NCBI GenBank assembly: GCA_000283575.1
Contig: AP012044.1
Span: forward strand, 3,658,001 to 3,722,000
DNA: 64,000 nt
From: Oscillibacter valericigenes Sjm18-20
GTDB lineage: Bacteria; Bacillota; Clostridia; Oscillospirales; Oscillospiraceae
Direction: 5' to 3'
Shown here: positions 46,373 to 54,691 of the stretch, piece by piece
How positions within the stretch are numbered: the first letter of the stretch is position 1
Layout of the letters: each line of letters starts with the position of its first letter
Translations under genes and position numbers: made by a program
The notes under the pieces: model-generated
What the model saw: only the letters and a program-made list of their open reading frames with translations
The model's database searches: none
Told to the model about the DNA's origin: nothing

Positions 46373-47500
46373 TTAGGCTTCATAATCCAATATAAAACTT
46401 TTGGGGAACGGATCAAAATAGCCGGCTTTGTAAACTTGCAGACCATTCAGAAATTGGTTTGCAGCCTTTGCCTGCGGGGAATCATCTGTAAAACGAAGGA
46501 GGCTTGCCAAACTGTAGAGATCCGATGAACTGAGGTTGTATGCGAAGTGAGCGGTTTGTGTATGTATGGTTCCATTCGCGCTTTTGTATTTAGCCCAGGT
46601 CACCGCTGGTATTTTTGATATAGATGGAACCTCGTCGCTGGTGTCACCGGTTTTCGTTATATAGAAGTTCAGCAAACCATCCGGCTGAGATGTGGGTTCT
46701 TCCTGATAAAACCAGGAAAAGCCCTCGGGCGGTACCTGCTCCGGATCTTTAAAATACCGTTCGGAGGCCGAAAACGGATTGCTGAGAGCTGTGTTGAAAT
46801 TGTGATAAAGCCATGTTTGTTCTTTTGCATAGTCGGGAATCGTAAATTCCTTATACCCCCACGCGTTCGCCAACTCCTTGATTCCATCCGTGGCGGTGGA
46901 GATGGCGTTTTCGCTCATATAGTAGTAATCAGAATTATAGTATTTCCATGTATTCGGCTGAACATTTTGCCCAGACACATATTGTTGTCCTTCGGCATTG
47001 TTCATTTTTACGGCCACGTCCAGTGCTGTACGGCGGAACTCGCTGTAAAAAGTCTCCATCATAACCCGGTATACATTTTTGTCGTGCAGCATAAACGAGG
47101 TTCCTGCCCCATCGACATTTGCGGTATACTTTTCATTGGAAGCAAAATTGCGCATGGCCAGTTCCTGAAATTGATCCTTTAACGTAGTCTTATCTGTTGT
47201 GCCTTTATAAAAGTCCTGAAGTATCTGGCGAGTCTCTGCGTCAATTCGCTGGTTTACCTCGGTCATCTGTGCGTCCTTGAGCTGAAATTGCCCCATGGGT
47301 TCAAAATACTTTGCATAACCGGCTCTGTATCCCTCATAAGACGTGTCAACTATTTTCCAATCGGAGGTATCAACCGGTTCGGTCAACGGTTTGATTTTAT
47401 CAGGAATGATCTCTGTATTGCTCATATCCAAAGGCTTCTTAAAAAGAGGCACATATGCGGCAGCCTGTTTTATTGTGGAATTGCTGCTCACTTCATTCAT
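46373..47500 (-). CDS. Hypothetical protein, unknown family
   Basis: About 375 residues from the ATG at 47500 (MNEVSSNSTIKQAAAYVPLF), with AAAGGA nine bases upstream. It has no signal peptide, membrane segment or motif I can name. It is polar and rich in Tyr, Asn and Thr, with a helical middle (LKDAQMTEVNQRIDAETRQI) and a conserved-looking segment YYYMSENAISTATDG. A decayed fragment of a paralogue lies at 23853-23960, so the gene is or was multicopy. An IS3 element sits between it and its likely terminator. Confidence 0.75.
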   Translation of the reverse strand: MNEVSSNSTIKQAAAYVPLFKKPLDMSNTEIIPDKIKPLTEPVDTSDWKIVDTSYEGYRAGYAKYFEPMGQFQLKDAQMTEVNQRIDAETRQILQDFYKGTTDKTTLKDQFQELAMRNFASNEKYTANVDGAGTSFMLHDKNVYRVMMETFYSEFRRTALDVAVKMNNAEGQQYVSGQNVQPNTWKYYNSDYYYMSENAISTATDGIKELANAWGYKEFTIPDYAKEQTWLYHNFNTALSNPFSASERYFKDPEQVPPEGFSWFYQEEPTSQPDGLLNFYITKTGDTSDEVPSISKIPAVTWAKYKSANGTIHTQTAHFAYNLSSSDLYSLASLLRFTDDSPQAKAANQFLNGLQVYKAGYFDPFPKSFILDYEA

Positions 47501-47693
47501 AATAATAAATCCTTTCCTTATTATTTTCATAAATTTTTTCTTCTTTTTTTATATCGACATGAATATATCTTAAAATAAGGCACAGAGAAAATTCTCTATT
47601 TTCCGCTCTTAATATTAAATGGTAGTTTTAAATTAAGAGAACCGTTAGCCATTCTTAAAGTAATTCTGCTGATACCCAGCAATGTTCAACTGT

Positions 47694-48558
47694 TCATGTA
47701 TTCGTCGGATAAGATTTTTGCCTATATTCCATCTCTAAAGAATTGCGATAGATGTGGACGACGCAGCGTCGGTACTTTGCTTCCGGGAACGCCTCTCCCA
47801 CCGCCTCCAGCATACCCAGACATTTGTCTCCGACAATGAGCCGGACACCTTCCAGGCCGCGGCTTTTCAGCCACTTGAAGAACTCAACCCAGCTGGCCTT
47901 GTCCTCTTTCATCCCCTCTGCAGCGCCGAGAACTTCCCGGTAACCGTCTTCATTTACGGCGATTGCAACCAGAATGCTGACGTTCTTGAACTCGCCGCCC
48001 CAGTTAGATGCCGTCCACGTAGACGTAGGGGTATTTGCCACCCTGCAGGGGCCGGTTTCGCCACTCTTAAATGTGAACATATGCTTTCTTGTTCAGCTCG
48101 CTGATGGTGGAGGGGGATACCTTGCTGCTGCCCCACAGAGCCTCTGTGATGTCCTCCACACGGCGCACGGAGACGTCGGCCAGATGCATCTCAATGAGTG
48201 CTTCTTCTACGCTGCTTTCCCTGCGGCGATACCGCTCAATGATGGCGGTCTCGAAAGAGATTTCCTTGAGTTGGGGCACATTAAGCGTAGGATCACCGGA
48301 GGTCGTGGTGAGATTCCGGTTGTAATGGCCGCTGCGGTAGCCTTGCCGTTCCTCGCTGCGCTCATATTTGGCGGCGTTCGTGAGCTGATTTGCCTCCGCC
48401 TCCAGCATCCCGTTGAGCGTTTCCTCCACGCTGCTGCGGACTAACTCCTTGATTTGCCTCTTGATTACTTTATCATTTAACTGCACAATTTTCGGACATG
48501 GTTTGCTATTTCCTTTCAGAATGGTGTGTCGCAACTTCATTCTAACAGGGAGCTGCAA
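47694..48558 (-). pseudogene. IS256-type (mutator) transposase remnant
   Basis: Frame 1 from 48558 gives LVRSSVEETLNGMLEAEANQ, then GYRSGHYNRNLTTTSGDPTL and VSPSTISELNKKAYVHI. Frame 2 then gives GGEFKNVSILVAIAVNEDGY and VVHIYRNS, ending in a stop at 47694. The catalytic stretch between is shifted and the last 150-170 residues are missing. It is of the same subfamily as the remnant at 25631-26121. Confidence 0.85.
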
Positions 48559-48656
48559 ACTGTGCCTCTTTTTATGCTTTTCAATTTACACAATTGAATA
48601 TATCTTATCAATGGCCGAATTTATAAATATCCAAGCTGTGAACCTGACAGTTAAGG

Positions 48657-48692
48657 TAAAAAAGCAGGGCGGACAGCCAAAGCTATCCACCC
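48657..48692 (-). terminator. Terminator of the flagellar-chemotaxis operon
   Basis: On the minus strand GGGTGGATAGC pairs with GCTGTCCGCCC (two U-G pairs, loop TTTG) and is followed by TGCTTTTTT. It lies 54 bases after the EAL/HDOD gene, the last of the operon. Confidence 0.88.
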
Positions 48693-48745
48693 CATCATAG
48701 AAATTTATACCTGATTCACTTTTAAAGCTCACAAAACCGGAACAT

Positions 48746-50020
48746 TCAGGTGTCGTCCGGCCGCGGGTTGGTCACCTGTGCCCAAATACGATTCACATCG
48801 TCCACACAGGCGAAATAGGTGCCGGTCAGCAGATTCGCCGGAATTCCAAGTGCCTCTGTGGCGGCGGCAACGCCGTTCCAGTCCGCCCGCTCGTAGCACA
48901 GGGCCAGCTCGAACAGTTGGCCCGCCTTGCCCTCGCGACGCAGCAGTGCGGCCTTGACCTCCTCCGGTACCGGGATCTCCGCAAGGATTTCCTCCATCGG
49001 CGCATCAATCAGATAATTCAGCGTGGAGAACATGCCCATAAGGTATGCGTCGGAACTGGAAATCGGCATACCGGAGGCATACTTCATCAGCTTGCTGCAG
49101 AAAGTACCCCGCAGGAGGGACAACTTGAGGAATTCCTCAGAGTCCTTATCCATCTCATTCTCCGCGTTGTTGGCACTGAGAAGATATACCCACTGGCGCA
49201 GCTGATTCAGTCCCACGGTCATAATGGCTTGGCGCACCGTAGTTGCCCGGTGGCGGCGGGCAAAATAGCAGGAGTTTGCAAGACGAAGCAGCGCATAGCT
49301 CAGCGTGGCATCCACGGAGATCATCTCCTCTACCTCGCCAATTTCAGGCTCCTCACGGCTCATGGCGATAATCAGGCGGAAGAAGTTACTCTGCATATAG
49401 CCGCTGCTATGGGTTTTGGTTGCCAGCTTTTCGGCGACGCAGGTGCCCTCCATGGCGTCTACGCCCAGCTTCTCCGCCTCGGCGTAAAGCTCCTCTGTGT
49501 CGATGTTGATGGCAATACACAACTTTTTCAGACTGTGAGCAATCTCGATAACATTCCTGAGCTTTTTTTCGCTCATTGAGGCAAAATTCAGCTTCAGATA
49601 ATCAATGGTATCCAGCAGGCCCAGATACCGGGGCAGAAATTGGAACTCGTTTACCGCAATACGGTACCCTTTGGACGCGTATTCCTGCACCGCGGCCAAC
49701 GCCTCGGGGTGAATAATGACGCTGTCGTCAATTTGGATTACCAGCTCCGACCGGTCAAACAGGTCCGGTGTCTTTTTTAATAGCAGCGTCGCCGTGAACG
49801 TCATGAAGTAAAACGAACCCTTCAAAACCTTGTCCGTGTTCTGAATCAGGAAATTGTACACGGTGTCTGCGGCGGCAAATTCCTTGTCGCTCAACAGCCC
49901 GCCAAAAGCCTGATTCTCTCCGTAATATAAGATCTCATATCCGATCGTCTGCTTCTGTGTATTTCGGATCGGCTGACGGACAATGTACTTATTCTTGTTT
50001 CGGTCCTTTTTCATGCGCAC
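48746..50020 (-). CDS. EAL-like/HDOD domain signalling protein
   Basis: 424 residues. Residues about 10-215 are an EAL-type barrel that lacks the catalytic EAL and other metal ligands, so it should not cut c-di-GMP. Residues about 215-410 are an HDOD domain (MISVDATLSYALLRLANSCY, ATTVRQAIMTVGLNQLRQWV). This is the YuxH/CdgJ arrangement, which in other bacteria affects motility. It is the last gene of the operon, ten bases after cheV. Confidence 0.88.
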   Translation of the reverse strand: MRMKKDRNKNKYIVRQPIRNTQKQTIGYEILYYGENQAFGGLLSDKEFAAADTVYNFLIQNTDKVLKGSFYFMTFTATLLLKKTPDLFDRSELVIQIDDSVIIHPEALAAVQEYASKGYRIAVNEFQFLPRYLGLLDTIDYLKLNFASMSEKKLRNVIEIAHSLKKLCIAINIDTEELYAEAEKLGVDAMEGTCVAEKLATKTHSSGYMQSNFFRLIIAMSREEPEIGEVEEMISVDATLSYALLRLANSCYFARRHRATTVRQAIMTVGLNQLRQWVYLLSANNAENEMDKDSEEFLKLSLLRGTFCSKLMKYASGMPISSSDAYLMGMFSTLNYLIDAPMEEILAEIPVPEEVKAALLRREGKAGQLFELALCYERADWNGVAAATEALGIPANLLTGTYFACVDDVNRIWAQVTNPRPDDT

Positions 50021-50030
50021 TCATTCGCTT

Positions 50031-50972
50031 TCATACTTTTCCCGTCGAGACCGTCTGGTTTAAAATCTGATCCATCACAGACACCAGATGTCCGATTTCC
50101 GGTTTGGAAAGCTGTTCATCGGCGCCGACCTGCTTCCCCTTGATCCGCATTTCCTCAGAGATCAGTGAGGAAAACAGGACCACCGGGATTTTGCGCAAAG
50201 TCTGGTCTGCCTTGATAAGCTTTGTCAGGTGATGCCCATCCATCTGGGGCATTTCGATGTCGGTGATGACCAGCGCCACTTCTGCCGGCGCAGTCCCCTC
50301 ATCCCTCATTTGTGTCAGCGCATCCCACAGCTCCTGGCCATTGGGATACATATGCAGGTTCGTATAACCCGCCTTACCCAGAGATTCCCGGATCATCTGG
50401 CTCAGGAGCAGGGAGTCCTCCGCAATGTAGACAGGCTGGCTGCTGCGCTTCCGGGGGCCCATCTTGTCAATCTCGCCGAGCTGAATGGAGGTTTCCGGGG
50501 CGATTTCCGCCACGATTTTTTCAAAATCCAGAATCGTCACCAGATCGTCTCCGCACTGGGCAATACCGGTAGACACACCGTCGGTCCCGCCGGAAATCGC
50601 ATTATCTGGCTTTTGAATGTCCCGCCAGGAGATACGGCTGATACCCACCACGCTGTGGACCCGGAAGGCTATATACAACTTGTTGAAATTCGTAACGATA
50701 AACAAGTCCTTGGGCTGTCTTTCCACATCTACGCCGGTCAGATATTTCGGCAGGTTAATCACGGTGAGCACCCGGTCCCTGGGTTTGAAGATACCCTCCA
50801 CCGCCGGATGGACGTGCGGCATGGACTTTACCGGCGCGGACAGCATGATTTCTCGAACCTTGGCCACATTGATGCCAAACAGGTTCTCATTGATGGTAAA
50901 CTCCATGATCTCGATCTCATTGGTTCCCGACTCCAACAGGATATTACTTTTATTCTGTCCCGTAACACTCAT
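50031..50972 (-). CDS. cheV: Chemotaxis protein CheV
   Basis: About 313 residues: a CheW-like domain (EIEIMEFTINENLFGINVAK) followed by a response-regulator receiver (VYIAEDSLLLSQMIRESLG, with the phosphorylated aspartate in LVITDIEMPQMDG). It couples receptors to CheA and adapts by phosphorylation. The start is uncertain: the ATG at 50972 has AAAGGA almost touching it, and the frame is open further upstream. A gap of 120 bases separates it from cheD. Confidence 0.9.
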   Translation of the reverse strand: MSVTGQNKSNILLESGTNEIEIMEFTINENLFGINVAKVREIMLSAPVKSMPHVHPAVEGIFKPRDRVLTVINLPKYLTGVDVERQPKDLFIVTNFNKLYIAFRVHSVVGISRISWRDIQKPDNAISGGTDGVSTGIAQCGDDLVTILDFEKIVAEIAPETSIQLGEIDKMGPRKRSSQPVYIAEDSLLLSQMIRESLGKAGYTNLHMYPNGQELWDALTQMRDEGTAPAEVALVITDIEMPQMDGHHLTKLIKADQTLRKIPVVLFSSLISEEMRIKGKQVGADEQLSKPEIGHLVSVMDQILNQTVSTGKV

Positions 50973-51092
50973 TCCTTTCGCGGTGCTCGCACACAGGCCG
51001 GAAGCATTCCGTCCCAGCGGACGTGTCGGTTCCCGGCACAGCACTCACTGTTTATTTAATTTTAGAGGGTGGTCCCTCCATAAACTACCAAA

Positions 51093-51572
51093 TCAGAATT
51101 TAATCTCCGGATGCCCGTAGGAGCGGATGGTCCCATTTCCCGTGGCACTGTCAAACTCCATGGTGCGGGCAATAGTGCCGCCCACATCCTCCCAGACCAG
51201 CCGGATCTTCTCCATCCGCAGGATCTGATGAACGCTTTCGCTGTTGCGCTTTCCAATATTGCCAAGGCTGCCGCCGGACACCTCGAACATTCGGGCCCCG
51301 CCGGCAATCTTTGCCGTAATGGCGGCGCGCTGAGCGCCCTTCAGCTCCATCTCCCGCAGTGTGGTGCGAATACCGGTATCGGCATACTTGAAAGCATTCT
51401 TCCGCCCGGTTTCCATGTTCAGCGGTAGCATGATATGAACCAGTGCCGCCAGCTTAAGCCGCGGCTCATACAGGCAAATTCCAATGCAGGAACCCAACGC
51501 ATAGGTAATGAGCTTCTCCCCGTCTCCCGCCATTTTCATGTCAGCAATTCCGACAATCAGCTTGTCATTCAT
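51093..51572 (-). CDS. cheD: Chemotaxis receptor deamidase CheD
   Basis: 159 residues. ALGSCIGICLY (Cys29) and LVHIMLP (His46) are the catalytic cysteine and histidine of the receptor glutamine deamidases. CheD also stimulates the CheC phosphatase. It overlaps the end of cheC by 8 bases, fitting their known partnership. Confidence 0.94.
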   Translation of the reverse strand: MNDKLIVGIADMKMAGDGEKLITYALGSCIGICLYEPRLKLAALVHIMLPLNMETGRKNAFKYADTGIRTTLREMELKGAQRAAITAKIAGGARMFEVSGGSLGNIGKRNSESVHQILRMEKIRLVWEDVGGTIARTMEFDSATGNGTIRSYGHPEIKF

Positions 51573-52191
51573 CCATTACGCCCAACTTTCGCAGAAGAAA
51601 ATTGAGAGACCGAATATCCGGTGACAGCAGCAGCCGGCAGGGGACCTGTCTGTTGTCGCACACGAAGTTTCCGCCAATGGTCATGATATAATCCGACTGA
51701 CCGCCGTAAGCAGCCATGGGCACCGTTAAGATCGCGCCCTGCATATCCACCGCAAAGGCCGGAACCGTCAGCTTGATGGAGATGTCCGCAAGACCGCTGA
51801 GTGCATTGATAAACGTGGAGATCATGATGTTACCCACCTCTACCAGGGTGGAAATCTGCATCTCCTGCAGCATGTTAAAATCCGCCACCGACCGGCCCAG
51901 TACATTGGAGAGCACCAGATTAATAAAATCCATCTGCTGCACGGAGAGCATGATGCCGTTGATCTCTCCGCCCAGCTGGCTCAGGACGCCCGCTGTAATG
52001 GCCTCGGGGCCGCCGATCCACTCGATGGCCTCGTTATACCCCATGATACGCACCTCCGGCAGCGTAATACGCACTTCCTTGCCGATCATCTGAGACAGCG
52101 CCGTGGCGGCGTTCCCCGTGCCGATGCTGCCGATTTCCTTGAGCGTGTCAATCTCCAGCCCACTCAGGTCTTCGTAACTTTTAATCTCCAT
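51565..52191 (-). CDS. cheC: CheY-P phosphatase CheC
   Basis: About 208 residues from the ATG at 52191, with AAGGG eight bases upstream. Two phosphatase helices carry the E-x2-N pattern: LKEIGSIGTGNAATALS and LVEVGNIMISTFINALS. It dephosphorylates CheY and binds CheD for adaptation. It is next to cheD and follows the rod genes. Confidence 0.94.
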   Translation of the reverse strand: MEIKSYEDLSGLEIDTLKEIGSIGTGNAATALSQMIGKEVRITLPEVRIMGYNEAIEWIGGPEAITAGVLSQLGGEINGIMLSVQQMDFINLVLSNVLGRSVADFNMLQEMQISTLVEVGNIMISTFINALSGLADISIKLTVPAFAVDMQGAILTVPMAAYGGQSDYIMTIGGNFVCDNRQVPCRLLLSPDIRSLNFLLRKLGVMDE

Positions 52192-52222
52192 TCGATTTCC
52201 CTTTCCGCACCAGAAGCGCAAT

Positions 52223-52990
52223 TCAGGACCTCAGATTGTTAACCGTGCTCTCAAGCTCATCCGACGTGGTTACCATTTTTAAATTATAACTGAAAGAGCG
52301 CTGCGCTTCAATCACTTTTGTAATCTGTTCCGCCAAATCCGTGTTGGAGGCCTCCAGCGAACCCTGCTGGACCGTTCCGGTGCCGAAGCGGACCTGCCCG
52401 TTCTTGCCCGTTGGCATATAGCGATTCTCGCTCATGCGGGTCATTCCGTCAGTATTGGTGAAGTCGAACACCCCCACCGGCTGCTTCGCCTCCGGGTCCG
52501 TGACCTCCGTCACCGCGCCCCGGTTATTCAGGACAAACCTGCCCATTCCGTCGGAGAGCATATACACCGTCTCCATCTCAGGCTGGCCGTTTTCATCCAG
52601 CTCCACCTCACTGCCGTCATCCGTGCGCTTCTGGCGCTGAAACTCCGAGAGGCTAAAGGAGCCGTCCCGCGTGTAAGACACCTCGCCGCTGGTGGGGTCA
52701 TAGAGTCCGAAGAATCCCTCGCCGATGATGGCGTAGTCCTGAGCGCAGCCGGTGTCGGCGATGGCGCCGCCGCTGAAATCCGTTCCGTCCATGGCCATCT
52801 TGGCGCCGGAGCCGCGGGGGAGCTGTTGGTTGTTGATGCCGTTTACATTGCCGTACATCAGCGATGCAAAGGTGGGCTTTTGAGCCTTAAAGCCATAAGT
52901 ATTTACGTTGGCGATGTTGTTCGCCTGCACGTTCAGCCGGAGCTGCTGCTGCGCCGCCCCCACCGCGGCGGTAAAAAAGGAACTGTTCAA
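52223..52990 (-). CDS. Flagellar hook-basal body rod protein (FlgG-like)
   Basis: 255 residues. The N-terminus RLNVQANNIANVNTYGFKAQ is the conserved rod/hook signature and the C-terminus LAEQITKVIEAQRSFSYNLK the matching one. It would form part of the distal rod. The order, after a FlhO-like gene, resembles flhO-flhP of Bacillus. A small gap of 31 bases separates it from cheC. Confidence 0.88.
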   Translation of the reverse strand: MNSSFFTAAVGAAQQQLRLNVQANNIANVNTYGFKAQKPTFASLMYGNVNGINNQQLPRGSGAKMAMDGTDFSGGAIADTGCAQDYAIIGEGFFGLYDPTSGEVSYTRDGSFSLSEFQRQKRTDDGSEVELDENGQPEMETVYMLSDGMGRFVLNNRGAVTEVTDPEAKQPVGVFDFTNTDGMTRMSENRYMPTGKNGQVRFGTGTVQQGSLEASNTDLAEQITKVIEAQRSFSYNLKMVTTSDELESTVNNLRS

Positions 52991-53008
52991 ATCCGCTCAC
53001 CGCCTCTC

Positions 53009-53758
53009 TTAAACGTTGCCCAGGTTGGTGGCCGCCTTGGTCATCAGCTGGTCGTACATCTTGCTCACTTCCGCAGCGCTCTGAAACGCCCGCTGAGCGG
53101 TGATCATACCGGTCATCTGCTGAATAAGGTCAGTGTTGGCCCGCTCCTGGCACTTCCAATGAACCGTGATGCCCGTGGCGGCCTGTGCGCCGTTGCCAGT
53201 AAAGTAGCCCTGGGCATTGCGCTGAAGCTGGGTGTTGTCACCAAAGGAATAGATACCGATCTTGCCCAGAAGCCGACCGTTCTCCGTGTAGATCGCGCCG
53301 GAATCGTCCGCGCTGATCTTGTCGGTTTTCAGGAGAAGCTCCTCTCCGTCGGGATTCAGGACCCTGCTGCCGTCCGGCAGGCACAAATACCCTTCATCGT
53401 CCAGGGCGAAGCTGCCCGTCCGGGTATAAGCCACCCCGTCTCCGGCCTGGACGGCGAAAAAGCCGTCGCCCTCGATGGCAAAGTCCAGCGGCATTCCTGT
53501 CTCCTCCAACGGTCCCTGCGTGTAATCCGTATAAAGCTGGCTGGGGGCCAGAATGTAGCTGGCCGGTCCGATTTCGGCGGGATTGCTCTTGTCCCTGTTC
53601 CCGACGCGGCTGACCATATATTCCCGAAACGTGCTGTCGGTGTAGGTGTCCGCCTTGTAACCGGCGGTGGCCACGTTCGCCATATTGTTGGAGATCACAT
53701 CCAGCCGCTTGCCCTGAGACAGCATCCCGGAGGTCAGATTATAGAACCCCTTGAACAT
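53009..53758 (-). CDS. Flagellar hook-basal body rod protein (FlgF/FlhO-like)
   Basis: About 249 residues from the ATG at 53758: MFKGFYNLTSGMLSQGKRLD followed by VISNNMANVATAGYKAD, and the C-terminal TDLIQQMTGMITAQRAFQSA. Upstream frame extension overlaps fliA and is rejected; AGAGGAAGTG precedes this ATG. Only four bases separate it from the fliA stop. Confidence 0.88.
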   Translation of the reverse strand: MFKGFYNLTSGMLSQGKRLDVISNNMANVATAGYKADTYTDSTFREYMVSRVGNRDKSNPAEIGPASYILAPSQLYTDYTQGPLEETGMPLDFAIEGDGFFAVQAGDGVAYTRTGSFALDDEGYLCLPDGSRVLNPDGEELLLKTDKISADDSGAIYTENGRLLGKIGIYSFGDNTQLQRNAQGYFTGNGAQAATGITVHWKCQERANTDLIQQMTGMITAQRAFQSAAEVSKMYDQLMTKAATNLGNV

Positions 53759-53762
53759 TCGA

Positions 53763-54620
53763 TCACTTCCTCTTCTCGTTGCGCTCCGGCTTTTCACCCA
53801 TATAAGGGTCCAGATAAATGCGCAATTTTTGAATTGCTCTGCTGTGAATCTGCGACACACGCGGTTCGCTGATGTCCATAATCTGCGCAATATTCCGCAT
53901 GTTCAACCCCCGCTCGTAATAGAGGGACAGTACCATCTGTTCATTTTTCCGCAGCGTCCGGATACCAGCGCCAAGCTGCTCCCGCAGCTCTTTTTGCTGG
54001 ACACTGGCCTCCGGCGAGTCCATTTCTCCCGCCGGAAGAGAAATTCCCGTGTCACCCTCGCCCCGGCGCTCAAAGATAGCCTCCAGCGAGACAATATTGC
54101 ATAGTGCCGTGGCCGCTGCATCCTCGCGGTATTTTTCAACGCTCAGTCCCATGTAATCAGCAATCTCCCGGTCAGTGGGAAATCGGTTCAGGCAATTGCT
54201 GAGGCTGCTCACCGCCTGATCAATTTCACGGGAGCGCTTGCGTATGCTGCGGGGCAGCCAATCCTGCTGCCGGGCCAGATCAATAATCATACCCCGGATG
54301 CGCTTTGATACATAGGTCTCGAATTTTGTCCCCTTTTCCGGGTCAAATTTGTCCACGGAATTCATCAGGGTGATAATTCCCTCGTTCACAATGTCATCCA
54401 CCTGGGCAAATCCATTGTACACGCCGCAGATCTGTAACGCAATACTCTTGATGAGTCCTTCATAGCGAAGTACCAGCGGCCACTTATACTCCTGAATCCC
54501 CGTGCGCTTATAGAGGCTCAGCAGCTCGTCCGTGGACAGCGCCTCAATCTCCCTGTCCATCAGGATGGCGGGCGCGTCGGCTTCTACTGTTAATTTTTTT
54601 GCCAAAGCCGTATCGCTCAT
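53763..54620 (-). CDS. fliA: Flagellar sigma factor (sigma-28 type)
   Basis: About 285 residues. Region 2 has DDIVNEGIITLMNSVDKFDPEK and YVSKRIRGMIIDLARQQDW; region 4 has LYYERGLNMRNIAQIMDIS and RVSQIHSRAIQKLR. It directs RNA polymerase to late flagellar and chemotaxis promoters. AGGAAA precedes the ATG at 54620. It follows flhA directly, where flhF and flhG usually intervene. Confidence 0.93.
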   Translation of the reverse strand: MSDTALAKKLTVEADAPAILMDREIEALSTDELLSLYKRTGIQEYKWPLVLRYEGLIKSIALQICGVYNGFAQVDDIVNEGIITLMNSVDKFDPEKGTKFETYVSKRIRGMIIDLARQQDWLPRSIRKRSREIDQAVSSLSNCLNRFPTDREIADYMGLSVEKYREDAAATALCNIVSLEAIFERRGEGDTGISLPAGEMDSPEASVQQKELREQLGAGIRTLRKNEQMVLSLYYERGLNMRNIAQIMDISEPRVSQIHSRAIQKLRIYLDPYMGEKPERNEKRK

Positions 54621-54691
54621 TTTCCTGACCCATCCTTTCGGCAAGTTTTTTGAAAGCACAGACGTGGGGCTTCGCAGGCAGAGGACCGTGT